DNA of 64,000 nt, from positions 6,138,001 through 6,202,000 of the forward strand of contig NZ_CP107928.1 of the NCBI RefSeq assembly GCF_036030735.1, read 5' to 3'. Shown piece by piece: positions 34,558 through 43,652 of this stretch. A model generated the notes under the pieces. It worked only from the letters and a program-made list of their open reading frames with translations. It had not been told where the DNA came from and did no database searches. Source of the DNA: Streptomyces sp. NBC_00425 (GTDB taxonomy: Bacteria; Actinomycetota; Actinomycetes; Streptomycetales; Streptomycetaceae). Positions within the stretch are counted from its first letter, which is position 1. Each line of letters begins with the position of its first letter. The translations under genes were made by a program, and so were the position numbers.

Positions 34558-36513
34558 TCAGCCGCTGAAGCCGGCCACGTTCTCCTTCGTGACCACCTTC
34601 ACCGGCACCTTCACCGTCTCCTCGACCTTCTTGCCCTGCAGCGCCTTCACCGCGTTGTCCACGGCGATCCTCCCCAGCTGCGACGGCTGCTGCGCGACGG
34701 ACGCGTACAGCGTCCCCTGTTCAACGGCCTTCAGCCCGTCCGGGGTTCCGTCGAAACCGACGACCTGGACCGACGTGCCGGCCTTCGCGCCGAGCGCCTT
34801 GATCGCGCCGAGCGCCATCTCGTCGTTGGCGGCGATGACGCCCTGCACGTCCGGGTGCGCCTGGAGCAGGTTCGACATCACGTCGAGCCCCTTGGTGCGG
34901 TCGAAGTCGGCCGGCTGCTGGGCGAGCACCTGGATGCCCGGGTAGGCCTTCAGCCCCTTGGCGAAGCCCTCCGCCCGCTCCCGCGCCGCCGATGTGCCGG
35001 CCTGGCCCTGGAGGATCACGATCTTGCCGGTGCCGCCGAGCTTCTCGGCGACCGTCCTCGCGGCCAGCTCGCCGCCCGCCACGTTGTCGGAGGCGACCAA
35101 CGCGTCCACCGTGGCCTTGTTGACGCCCCGGTCGACCGCGATGACCGGGATCTTCGCCTTGTCGGCGGCCTTCACCGAGTTGCCCGCCGCGTCCGAGTCC
35201 ACCGGGTTGACGATGATCGAGTCGAGGCCCGAACTGGTGAAGTTCTGCAGCTGGTTGGCCTGCTGCGAGGCGTCGTTCTGGGCGTCGGTGACGGTCAGGT
35301 CGACGCCCAGCTTCTTCGCCTCGGCCTTCGCGCCCGACTGGATCTGCACGAAGAACGGGTTGTTCAGCGTGGACAGGGCCAGACCGATCCGCGGGTTCGC
35401 GGTCGACGAGCCGCCGCCGTGCAGGAACGAGGTCGCGCCCACGATCGCCACGGTGACGACCGCCGCGAGTCCGTACGTCGCCGCCTGCCGGCCCTTGCTC
35501 CCGCCCGAGCCGGTCCCGGCCGCCACCGGAGTCGCCCCCGCCTTGCGGCGCACGGTGTCCAGCAGCACCGCCAGCGCGATGACGACGCCGATGACGACCT
35601 GCTGCCAGAAGGCGGAGACCGACAGCAGGTTCAGGCCGTTGCGCAGCACCGCGAGGATCAGCGCGCCGATCAGGGTGCCGGAGGCCTTGCCCGTGCCGCC
35701 CGCGAGGGAGGCGCCGCCGATGACGACCGCGGCGATCGCGTCCAGCTCGTAGCCGTCGGCGGCCTGCGGCTGCGCCGAGGACAGCCGGGCGGCGAGCACG
35801 ACGCCCGCCACGGCCGCGAACACCCCGGACAGCGCGTAGATCGCGAGCTTCTGCTTCTTCACCCGCAGACCCGACAGCCGGGCCGCCTCCTCGTTGCCGC
35901 CGATCGCGTACATCGAACGCCCGATGTACGTGCGGCCGAGCACGAACGCCGCGAGCAGACCCATCACGATCATGACGAGCACCGGCGCCGGCAGCCAGCC
36001 GCCGAGCGTGTCGCCGAGGTGCGAGACCGAGTCGGGGAAGGCGATCGGGGAGCCCTCGGAGATCACCAGCGACAGACCGCGCGCCACGGAGAGCATCGCG
36101 AGCGTCGCGATGAACGGCGGCAGCTTGCCGTACGCGATGAGGAAACCGTTCACCAGACCGGCCGCGACGCCGGTGGCGACGGCCAGCACCACCGCCAGGA
36201 CCACCGGCACGCCGTGCTGGGTCGCACTCCAGGCGAGCACGGTGGCCGACAGCGCCGCCACCGAGCCGACCGACAGGTCGATGCCCGCCGCGACGATCAC
36301 GAAGGTCACGCCGAAGGCGAGGATGGCGGTCACGGCCGCCTGGACGCCCACGTTGAGCAGGTTGTCCGTGGTCAGGAAGTCGCCCGACAGCGCCGACATG
36401 GCGATGACGAGGACGATCAGCGCGGTGAGCGCGCCGTTGTCGAGCAGCAGACGGCGGACCGCCGCGGCGCCGCCGCCGGCGCCCGTCGAGCTCAGATGCG
36501 TGTCAGCGGCCAC
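34558..36513 (-). CDS. rbsCB: Ribose ABC transporter permease fused to its substrate-binding protein (RbsC-RbsB)
   Basis: 651 residues against about 320 for RbsC alone. Residues 1 to about 335 are an RbsC permease (LLLDNGALTALIVLVIA ... GIDLSVGSVAALSA ... GGNEEAARLSGLRVKK). About residue 346-362 is an extra membrane segment (YGLAAVVTVAIVGATSFL), and 372-651 is a complete RbsB-type binding protein (RIGLALSTLNNPFFVQI ... VVGFDGTPDGLKAVEQG). The binding protein is thus tethered outside the membrane. GTG start is set by GGAGG 6-7 bases upstream; it overlaps the rbsA end by 11 bp. I recall S. coelicolor having the same fusion. Confidence 0.93.
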   Translation of the reverse strand: MAADTHLSSTGAGGGAAAVRRLLLDNGALTALIVLVIAMSALSGDFLTTDNLLNVGVQAAVTAILAFGVTFVIVAAGIDLSVGSVAALSATVLAWSATQHGVPVVLAVVLAVATGVAAGLVNGFLIAYGKLPPFIATLAMLSVARGLSLVISEGSPIAFPDSVSHLGDTLGGWLPAPVLVMIVMGLLAAFVLGRTYIGRSMYAIGGNEEAARLSGLRVKKQKLAIYALSGVFAAVAGVVLAARLSSAQPQAADGYELDAIAAVVIGGASLAGGTGKASGTLIGALILAVLRNGLNLLSVSAFWQQVVIGVVIALAVLLDTVRRKAGATPVAAGTGSGGSKGRQAATYGLAAVVTVAIVGATSFLHGGGSSTANPRIGLALSTLNNPFFVQIQSGAKAEAKKLGVDLTVTDAQNDASQQANQLQNFTSSGLDSIIVNPVDSDAAGNSVKAADKAKIPVIAVDRGVNKATVDALVASDNVAGGELAARTVAEKLGGTGKIVILQGQAGTSAARERAEGFAKGLKAYPGIQVLAQQPADFDRTKGLDVMSNLLQAHPDVQGVIAANDEMALGAIKALGAKAGTSVQVVGFDGTPDGLKAVEQGTLYASVAQQPSQLGRIAVDNAVKALQGKKVEETVKVPVKVVTKENVAGFSG

Positions 36514-38101
36514 GGCCGGCCTCCACTTCAGTGGTCGGAGGGGTGTCAGGGGTGTCAGGGGTACTACGGGTGTCAGGGGTGTCAGGGGTGTCAGGGGCAC
36601 CGGGGGCGCTACCGGGATTGCTCACGGCCAGGGCCATCACGGTGTCCTGGCTCGCGTCCTGCGCCGACAGCTCGCCGGCGATCCGGCCCTGGGCCATCAC
36701 CAGCACCCGGTCGCTCATGCCGAGCACCTCGGGCAGATCGCTGGAGATCATCAGGACGGCGGCGCCGGCCGCCGTCAGCTCGTTGATCAGCTGGTAGATC
36801 TCGACCTTCGCGCCGACGTCGATGCCGCGCGTCGGCTCGTCGAGGATCAGCACCCTGGTGTCGGCCAGCAGCCACTTGCCGATGACGACCTTCTGCTGGT
36901 TGCCGCCGGACAGGGTGCGCACCTGCTGGCCGAGCCCGGCCATCCGCACGCCGAGCTGCTCGGCGATCCGCGCCGCCGCCTCGTGCCGGCCCTTGAGGTC
37001 CACCAGCCCGCCACGGGTCGCGGCCCGCATGGTCACGAGCCCGAGGTTCTCCTCGACCGACTGGTCGAGCACCAGCCCCTGGCCCTTGCGGTCCTCGGGC
37101 ACGAGCCCGATCCCGGCGGCCATCGCGGCCGGCACGTCGTGCCCGGGCACCCGGTCGCCCCCGACCCGCACGGCGCCCCGGTCGTACGGGTCCGCCCCGA
37201 AGACGGCCCGTACCACTTCGGTACGACCCGCGCCGACCAGCCCGGCGATGCCGACGACCTCACCGGCGTGCACCTCGAAGCTGACGTCGTGGAAGACGCC
37301 GTCCCGCGTCAGGCCCTCGACGGACAGCAGCGCGGCCCCCGTCCCGGCGCGCTGCCTCGGGTACTGCTGCTCGATGGAACGGCCCACCATGAGCCGGACG
37401 AGCTCGTCCTCGGGCGTCGAGGCGGGCACCTGGCCGACCGACCTCCCGTCCCGGATGACCGTGACCCGGTCGCCGAGGGCGGCGATCTCCTCCAGGTGAT
37501 GCGTGATGAAGACGATGCCGACGCCGTCCTCGCGCAGCCTGCGCACGATGCCGAAGAGCTTCTCGACCTCCTCGGAGGTCAGCACGGCGGTCGGCTCGTC
37601 CATGATCAGCACGCGGGCGTCCAGGCTCAGCGCCTTGGCGATCTCCACCATCTGCAGCCATGCGATGCCGAGTTCGCGCACCCGCGCGCGGGGCGACACG
37701 TTCACCCCGACCCGCTCCAGCAGGACGGCGGCGTCCGCCTCCATCCTCTTCCGGTCGATCATCCCGAAGCGGCGCGGCTGCCGTCCCAGGAAGATGTTCT
37801 CGGCGACCGTCAGATCGGGTACGAGAGTGAACTCCTGGTAGATGGTCGCGATCCCGAGGCGCTCGGAGTCCTGCGCGCCCTGGATGCGCACCTCCTCGCC
37901 GCCCGCCAGGATCCGCCCGGCGTCGGGCGTGTAGGCGCCGGAGAGCATCTTGATGAGGGTGCTCTTGCCCGCGCCGTTCTCACCGAGCAGCACGTGCACC
38001 TCGCCCCGGCGCAGGTCGAAGTCGACGCCGTCGAGCGCGACCACCCCGGGGAAGGACTTGCGTATGCCCTCAATGCGCAGCAACTCGTCCGCGTTGCTCA
38101 C
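36503..38101 (-). CDS. rbsA: Ribose ABC transporter ATPase, tandem nucleotide-binding domains
   Basis: 532 residues. NBD1 has LGENGAGKSTLIKML and the Walker B LIMDEPTAVLT; NBD2 has the degenerate Walker A GLVGAGRTEV typical of RbsA/MglA proteins, TLSGGNQQKVVIGKWL and LILDEPTRGIDVG. Energises import by the RbsC-RbsB fusion. The C-terminus ends in a PDT tripeptide repeat encoded by a 9-bp tandem repeat. GTG start overlaps the rbsR stop by GTGA. Confidence 0.95.
   Translation of the reverse strand: MSNADELLRIEGIRKSFPGVVALDGVDFDLRRGEVHVLLGENGAGKSTLIKMLSGAYTPDAGRILAGGEEVRIQGAQDSERLGIATIYQEFTLVPDLTVAENIFLGRQPRRFGMIDRKRMEADAAVLLERVGVNVSPRARVRELGIAWLQMVEIAKALSLDARVLIMDEPTAVLTSEEVEKLFGIVRRLREDGVGIVFITHHLEEIAALGDRVTVIRDGRSVGQVPASTPEDELVRLMVGRSIEQQYPRQRAGTGAALLSVEGLTRDGVFHDVSFEVHAGEVVGIAGLVGAGRTEVVRAVFGADPYDRGAVRVGGDRVPGHDVPAAMAAGIGLVPEDRKGQGLVLDQSVEENLGLVTMRAATRGGLVDLKGRHEAAARIAEQLGVRMAGLGQQVRTLSGGNQQKVVIGKWLLADTRVLILDEPTRGIDVGAKVEIYQLINELTAAGAAVLMISSDLPEVLGMSDRVLVMAQGRIAGELSAQDASQDTVMALAVSNPGSAPGAPDTPDTPDTRSTPDTPDTPPTTEVEAGRGR
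36542..36595 (-). repeat. 9-bp coding minisatellite at the 3' end of rbsA
   Basis: Six 9-bp units, five of them GGTGTCAGG and the third changed to GGTACTACG. Read on the minus strand they give PDT-PDT-RST-PDT-PDT type residues. They lie just before the overlap with the transporter fusion gene. Confidence 0.9.
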
Positions 38102-39114
38102 GTCTGGCTCCTGTTCGTTGCGGGGGACTCGCCGCACGACCGGCGTACGACGAGACGGGCGGCGAAGGTGACGGACCGGGGCGGCCGCCCCTCGATGCGG
38201 TCGACGAGCGCTCGCACGGCGGCCCGACCGAGCTCTCCGGTCGGCTGGGCGATGGCGGTGACGGGCGGGTCGGTGTGCACGAACCACGGGATGTCGTCGA
38301 ACGCGGCGAGCGCCAGGTCGTCCGGAACGCGCAGCCCCCGCGCGCGTACGGCGTCCAGCGCGCCCAGCGCCATCAGGTTGTCGGCGGCGAACACGACCTC
38401 GGGCGGCTCGGGCAGGTCGAGGAAGCCCTCGGTGACCCGCCGCCCGCTCTCCGCCTGGAAGTCGCCCTGACCGATGTAGGCGTCGGGGAGGGGAAGGCCG
38501 TACTCGGCCAGGGCGGCCCGGAACGCGTCGACGCGCTCGCTGCCGGTGGTGGTGGCCGCCGGGCCCGCGATGATGGCGAGCCGCCGGTGTCCGAGCCCGT
38601 GCAGATGCGCCACGAGGTCGCGCACGGCGGCCCGTCCGTCCGCCCGCACCACGGGCACGTCGACGCCCGGGATCCACCGGTCGACGAACACCATCGGGGT
38701 GCCCCCGCGCGCGGCGTCCAGCATCAGCGGCGAGCCGCCGTCGGTGGGGGAGACGAGGAGCCCGTCGATGCGGCGGTCCAGCAGGTTGCGCACATGGTGG
38801 TCCTGGAGGTCGGGCCGCTCGTCGGCGTTGCCGATGATGACGCTGTAGCCGAGCGCGCGGGCCGCCTCCTCGACGGAGCGGGCCAGTTCGGTGAAGTAGG
38901 GGTTCATCACGTCGCTGATGACCAGGCCGAGGGTGTGGGTCTGGTCGGTGCGCAGCGACCGGGCCACGGCGTTCGGGCGGTAGCCCAGCGTCTGCACGGC
39001 GGCCAGCACGCGCGTGCGTGCGTCCGCGCTGACCGACGGATGGTCGTTCAGGACGCGGGACACCGTGGCGACGGAGACCCCCGCCTCGGCAGCGACGTCC
39101 TTGATGCTCGCCAT
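38098..39114 (-). CDS. rbsR: LacI family repressor of the ribose operon
   Basis: 338 residues. MASIKDVAAEAGVSVATVSR, RVLNDHPSVSADARTRV and LGYRPNAVARSLRT give the HTH and hinge helix; HTLGLVISDVMNPYFTELAR and DDLALAAFDDIPWF belong to the sugar-binding domain. First gene of the operon, coupled to rbsA by GTGA. Two matching dyads centred on ATCGAT lie 74-119 bp upstream of the ATG, so the operon is probably autoregulated and induced by ribose. Confidence 0.92.
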   Translation of the reverse strand: MASIKDVAAEAGVSVATVSRVLNDHPSVSADARTRVLAAVQTLGYRPNAVARSLRTDQTHTLGLVISDVMNPYFTELARSVEEAARALGYSVIIGNADERPDLQDHHVRNLLDRRIDGLLVSPTDGGSPLMLDAARGGTPMVFVDRWIPGVDVPVVRADGRAAVRDLVAHLHGLGHRRLAIIAGPAATTTGSERVDAFRAALAEYGLPLPDAYIGQGDFQAESGRRVTEGFLDLPEPPEVVFAADNLMALGALDAVRARGLRVPDDLALAAFDDIPWFVHTDPPVTAIAQPTGELGRAAVRALVDRIEGRPPRSVTFAARLVVRRSCGESPATNRSQT

Positions 39115-39187
39115 CGCCGTGCCACCTCCTCGTGGACTCGGTTCGGGTACGGGACGCGTCGGGGAATCGGTGCGTGTGATCCCTGCA

Positions 39188-39233
39188 TGGAATCGATTAC
39201 ATCGACGCGTACGGAGGAATGAAATCGATTACA
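39188..39233 (-). promoter_or_regulatory. Two RbsR operators (AATCGATT core)
   Basis: TGGAATCGATTACA (39188-39201) and TGAAATCGATTACA (39220-39233), 32 bp apart start to start (about three helical turns). The second is a dyad of the form TGWAATCGATTWCA, as expected for LacI-family operators. Confidence 0.8.
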
Positions 39234-39385
39234 CGAGCCGGAATCAACCCCTCCGCCCCATCCCGCAACCGGATCGTGATGTGCGCCCCCTCGGGGGACG
39301 CCTGCCGCGTCCGGGGCCTGTCCTAGGCTGCCCCCTGTCCGTCGCGGGTGACATGCCCGCGCCAGCCGACAGGGGAGTAGTGGAC

Positions 39386-39712
39386 ATGCGCGCAGGTCGG
39401 ATACTCGCAGCGACGATCGGGGCCGCGGCCCTGGGACTCGGCACCACCGTCGTCGTCGCGGCCCCCGCGGCCGCGGCGGGCTGCACGGCCAAGGCCGACG
39501 AGACGGTCGTCATCCGGGCCACGAAAAGCACCGGCGGCACGGCCCTCGCCCAGCTCAACAAGGGTCAGAGCGCGCCGGCGGACTGCACGATGTACTACGC
39601 GAACTCCTCGTACGAGAAGTGCGGCATCGTCAGCAAGCGTTGGGTGAAGGTCACCAGGAGCGGCGTGACCGGTTACGTCGTCGGCACCTGTGTGACGATC
39701 ACGCAGAACTGA
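39386..39712 (+). CDS. Small secreted SH3-like protein
   Basis: 108 residues with a Sec signal peptide (MRAGRILAATIGAAALG ... APAAAA, cleavage near residue 30). The mature part, CTAKADETVVIRATKSTGGTAL ... VKVTRSGVTGYVVGTCVTI, has the spacing and GYV(V)G turn of bacterial SH3 domains, with four Cys that could form two disulphides. Probably cell-wall associated. GGGGAG eight bases before the ATG decides the start over the nearby GTG at 39380. Confidence 0.75.
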   Translation: MRAGRILAATIGAAALGLGTTVVVAAPAAAAGCTAKADETVVIRATKSTGGTALAQLNKGQSAPADCTMYYANSSYEKCGIVSKRWVKVTRSGVTGYVVGTCVTITQN

Positions 39713-39766
39713 ACCGCCCCGGACGACCCGGACCGGCCTGTCGGTGCCGGGCGGTACGGTCGGTTC

Positions 39767-42028
39767 ATGTCCCAACAGACGGGGGCCGCCCAGGCGGCGG
39801 GCGAGCGGCGGACGGCCACGCTCGAAGGCGTGCTCGAGCGCATCACGTACGCCAACGAGGAGAACGGCTACACGGTCGCCCGCGTCGACACCGGCCGGGG
39901 CGCGGGCGACCTCCTCACGGTCGTGGGCGCGCTCCTCGGCGCCCAGGTCGGCGAGTCCCTGCGCATGGAGGGCCGTTGGGGCTCCCACCCGCAGTACGGC
40001 AAGCAGTTCACCGTCGAGAACTACACGACCGTGCTGCCCGCCACCGTCCAGGGCATCCGCCGCTATCTGGGGTCGGGCCTGGTCAAGGGCATCGGTCCGG
40101 TATTCGCCGACCGCATCACCCGGCACTTCGGCGTAGACACCCTGAAGATCATCGAGGAGGAGCCGAAGCGGCTCGTCGAGGTCCCCGGCCTCGGCCCCAA
40201 GCGCACCAGGAAGATCGCCGACGCCTGGGAGGAACAGAAGGCGATCAAGGAGGTCATGCTCTTCCTGCAGACCGTCGAGGTGTCCACGTCCATCGCGGTC
40301 CGCATCTACAAGAAGTACGGCGACGCCTCGATCTCCGTGGTGAAGAACCAGCCCTACCGGCTCGCCGCCGACGTCTGGGGCATCGGCTTCCTCACCGCCG
40401 ACAAGATCGCCCAGTCCGTGGGCATCCCGCACGACAGCCCCGAGCGGGTCAAGGCGGGCCTCCAGTACGCGCTGTCCCAGGCCACCGACCAGGGTCACTG
40501 CTACCTCCCCGAGGAACGGCTGATCGCCGACGCGGTCAAGCTGCTCCAGGTCGACACCGGCCTCGTCATCGAATGCCTCGCCGCCCTCGCGGAACCCACG
40601 GAGGAAGGCGAGGACCCGGGCGTCGTCCGGGAGCGGGTCCCAGGCCCGGACGGCGTGGCGGAACCCGTCACGGCCGTCTGGCTCGTCCCCTTCCACCGGG
40701 CCGAACTCTCCCTCTCCGCCCAGCTGTTGCGGCTGCTGCGCACCGACGAGGACCGGATGCCGGCCTTCCGTGACGTGTCCTGGGACAAGGCGCTGGCGTG
40801 GCTGAAGTCCCGTACGCGCGTGGAGCTCGCGCCCGAGCAGGAGGCGGCCGTCAAGCTGGCGTTGACCGAGAGGGTGGCCGTGCTGACCGGCGGCCCGGGC
40901 TGCGGCAAGTCCTTCACCGTCCGCTCGATCGTGGAGCTGGCCCGCGCGAGGAAGGCGAAGGTCGTGCTGGCGGCGCCCACCGGCCGGGCCGCCAAGCGGC
41001 TCGCCGAGCTGACCGGCGCGGAGGCGTCCACCGTCCACCGCCTGCTGGAGCTCAAGCCCGGCGGTGACGCGGCCTACGACCGCGACCGTCCGCTGGACGC
41101 CGACCTGGTGGTCGTCGACGAGGCGTCGATGCTGGATCTGCTCCTCGCCAACAAGCTGGTCAAAGCCGTGCCGCCGGGCGCGCACCTGCTCTTCGTCGGG
41201 GACGTCGACCAGCTGCCAAGCGTCGGCGCGGGAGAGGTGCTGCGCGATCTGCTGGCCGACGACAGCCCGGTCCCGGCGGTGCGGCTCACGCGCGTGTTCC
41301 GCCAGGCGCAGCAGTCGGGCGTGGTGACCAACGCGCACCGGATCAACGCCGGGCAGCACCCGGTCACCGACGGCATGAAGGACTTCTTCCTCTTCGTCGA
41401 GGACGACACCGAGGAGACCGGCCGCCTCACGGTGGACGTGGCGGCCCGGCGCATCCCGGCCAAGTTCGGCCTGGACCCGCGCCGGGACGTGCAGGTGCTG
41501 GCGCCCATGCACCGCGGTCCGGCCGGCGCCGGCGCCCTCAACGGTCTTCTCCAGCAGGCCGTCACGCCAGGCCGCCCCGACGTGCCCGAGAAGCGCTTCG
41601 GCGGCCGGGTCTTCCGCGTCGGCGACAAGGTCACCCAGATCCGCAACAATTACGACAAGGGGGAGAACGGTGTCTTCAACGGCACCGTGGGCGTGGTGAC
41701 CTCGCTCGACCTGGTCGACCAGCGGCTCACGGTGCTGACCGACGAGGACGAGGAGGTTCCGTACGAGTTCGACGAGCTGGACGAGCTGGCTCATGCGTAC
41801 GCGGTGACCATCCACCGTTCCCAGGGAAGTGAATATCCCGCGGTGGTGATCCCCGTCACCACCGGAGCATGGATGATGCTGCAACGGAATCTTCTGTATA
41901 CGGCCGTCACCCGCGCGAAAAAGCTGGTCGTCCTCGTCGGCTCCCGCAAGGCGATCGGCCAGGCGGTGCGCACGGTCTCGGCGGGCCGGCGCTGCACGGC
42001 TCTGGACTTCCGGCTCGCGGGCCGGTGA
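39767..42028 (+). CDS. recD2: ATP-dependent 5'-3' DNA helicase, RecD2 type
   Basis: 753 residues, typical RecD2 length. The N-terminal part (ERITYANEENGYTVARV, then GIRRYLGSGLVKGIGPVFADRI and VPGLGPKRTRKI helix-hairpin-helix repeats) is absent from RecBCD-type RecD. Motor: TGGPGCGKSFT near residue 375, VVVDEASMLD, GDVDQLPSVG, FRQAQQSGVVTNAHRIN, TIHRSQGSEYPAVVIP and NLLYTAVTRAKKLVVLVG. Acts in replication repair or recombination without RecB and RecC. Confidence 0.94.
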   Translation: MSQQTGAAQAAGERRTATLEGVLERITYANEENGYTVARVDTGRGAGDLLTVVGALLGAQVGESLRMEGRWGSHPQYGKQFTVENYTTVLPATVQGIRRYLGSGLVKGIGPVFADRITRHFGVDTLKIIEEEPKRLVEVPGLGPKRTRKIADAWEEQKAIKEVMLFLQTVEVSTSIAVRIYKKYGDASISVVKNQPYRLAADVWGIGFLTADKIAQSVGIPHDSPERVKAGLQYALSQATDQGHCYLPEERLIADAVKLLQVDTGLVIECLAALAEPTEEGEDPGVVRERVPGPDGVAEPVTAVWLVPFHRAELSLSAQLLRLLRTDEDRMPAFRDVSWDKALAWLKSRTRVELAPEQEAAVKLALTERVAVLTGGPGCGKSFTVRSIVELARARKAKVVLAAPTGRAAKRLAELTGAEASTVHRLLELKPGGDAAYDRDRPLDADLVVVDEASMLDLLLANKLVKAVPPGAHLLFVGDVDQLPSVGAGEVLRDLLADDSPVPAVRLTRVFRQAQQSGVVTNAHRINAGQHPVTDGMKDFFLFVEDDTEETGRLTVDVAARRIPAKFGLDPRRDVQVLAPMHRGPAGAGALNGLLQQAVTPGRPDVPEKRFGGRVFRVGDKVTQIRNNYDKGENGVFNGTVGVVTSLDLVDQRLTVLTDEDEEVPYEFDELDELAHAYAVTIHRSQGSEYPAVVIPVTTGAWMMLQRNLLYTAVTRAKKLVVLVGSRKAIGQAVRTVSAGRRCTALDFRLAGR

Positions 42029-42268
42029 CCTGAGCGCTCCGGGGGCGGCGCGGAGGCAGGGGAAAAATGATCGATCAAATGAGTCACGAAGGTCACAGAG
42101 CACTTCCCCAACCGTGACCAAGGCGGCAGGATGAGCTAGTTGGCGGCACTGAGTGCCGTCGATAAGCCCAATGGTCGACCCCGAGTGCACTCTCGTGCGC
42201 CAAATGGGGGATGGTAGAGACAGTCAGGGCAACCTCGAAGAAGAGGCACAACGTCGGTGAGGGATGAC

Positions 42269-43558
42269 GTGAGCGACAACTCTGTAGTACTGCGGTACGG
42301 CGACGGCGAGTACACCTACCCGGTGATCGACAGCACCGTCGGCGACATGGGCTTCGACATCGGGAAGCTCCGCGCCCAGACCGGTCTGGTGACCCTGGAC
42401 AGCGGCTACGGCAACACCGCCGCCTATAAATCCGCCATCACCTACCTCGACGGCGAGCAGGGCATCCTCCGGTACCGCGGCTACCCGATCGAGCAGCTGG
42501 CCGAGCGGTCGACCTTCCTCGAGGTCGCGTACCTCCTGATCAACGGTGAGCTGCCGACCGTCGACGAGCTCTCCGTCTTCAAGAGCGACATCACGCAGCA
42601 CACCCTGCTGCACGAGGACGTCAAGAACTTCTACCGCGGCTTCCCGCGCGACGCGCACCCGATGGCCATGCTGTCGTCCGTGGTCTCCGCGCTGTCGACG
42701 TTCTACCAGGACAGCCACAACCCGTTCGACGAGAAGCAGCGCAACCTCTCCACCATCCGGCTGCTCGCCAAGCTTCCGACGATCGCCGCGTACGCCTACA
42801 AGAAGTCGATCGGTCACCCGTTCGTCTACCCGCGCAACGACCTCGGCTACGTCGAGAACTTCCTGCGCATGACGTTCTCCGTGCCCGCCCAGGAGTACGA
42901 GCTCGACCCGGTCGTCGTCTCCGCGCTCGACAAGCTGCTGATCCTGCACGCGGACCACGAGCAGAACTGCTCCACGTCCACGGTCCGCCTGGTCGGTTCG
43001 TCGCAGGCCAACATGTTCGCGTCGATCTCGGCCGGCATCTCCGCCCTGTGGGGCCCGCTGCACGGCGGCGCCAACCAGTCCGTGCTGGAGATGCTCGAAG
43101 GCATCCAGGCCAACGGCGGCGACGTCGACTCCTTCATCCGCAAGGTGAAGAACAAGGAGGACGGCGTCCGCCTGATGGGCTTCGGCCACCGGGTGTACAA
43201 GTCCTTCGACCCGCGCGCCAAGATCATCAAGGCGGCCGCGCACGACGTCCTCTCCGCCCTCGGCAAGTCCGACGAGCTGCTGGACATCGCCCTGAAGCTG
43301 GAGGAGCACGCGCTCTCCGACGACTACTTCGTCTCGCGCAACCTCTACCCCAACGTCGACTTCTACACCGGCCTGATCTACCGGGCCATGGGCTTCCCGA
43401 CCGAGATGTTCACGGTCCTCTTCGCCCTCGGCCGCCTCCCGGGCTGGATCGCCCAGTGGCACGAGATGATCAAGGAGCCGGGTTCCCGCATCGGCCGCCC
43501 GCGCCAGATCTACACCGGCGTGGTCGAGCGCGACTTCGTTCCCGTCGAGCAGCGCTAG
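42269..43558 (+). CDS. citA: Citrate synthase
   Basis: 429 residues, type II hexameric citrate synthase length. VTYLDG-type start (AITYLDGEQGILRYRGYPIEQL), LILHADHEQNCSTSTVRLVGSS, GPLHGGANQSVLEML and GFGHRVYKSFDPRAK supply the two His and the Asp of the active site. Condenses oxaloacetate and acetyl-CoA, the entry step of the TCA cycle. GTG at 42269 (MSDNSVV) is preferred to the GTG at 42257 because GAGG lies six bases upstream and the length then matches what I recall for S. coelicolor. The 240-bp leader shows no confident promoter. Confidence 0.96.
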   Translation: MSDNSVVLRYGDGEYTYPVIDSTVGDMGFDIGKLRAQTGLVTLDSGYGNTAAYKSAITYLDGEQGILRYRGYPIEQLAERSTFLEVAYLLINGELPTVDELSVFKSDITQHTLLHEDVKNFYRGFPRDAHPMAMLSSVVSALSTFYQDSHNPFDEKQRNLSTIRLLAKLPTIAAYAYKKSIGHPFVYPRNDLGYVENFLRMTFSVPAQEYELDPVVVSALDKLLILHADHEQNCSTSTVRLVGSSQANMFASISAGISALWGPLHGGANQSVLEMLEGIQANGGDVDSFIRKVKNKEDGVRLMGFGHRVYKSFDPRAKIIKAAAHDVLSALGKSDELLDIALKLEEHALSDDYFVSRNLYPNVDFYTGLIYRAMGFPTEMFTVLFALGRLPGWIAQWHEMIKEPGSRIGRPRQIYTGVVERDFVPVEQR

Positions 43559-43621
43559 CGCCTCCGGCGGGGGGCCGGGTCTCTACCGGGTGCCCCTCGT
43601 CGCTTGTGATGTCCTGAACGT

Positions 43622-43652
43622 CGACTGCCCGGGGCCTTGTCCCGGGCAGTCG
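43622..43652 (+). terminator. Hairpin terminator of citA
   Basis: CGACTGCCCGGG (43622-43633) pairs perfectly with CCCGGGCAGTCG (43641-43652) around GCCTTGT, 63 bp after the citrate synthase stop. Confidence 0.9.
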
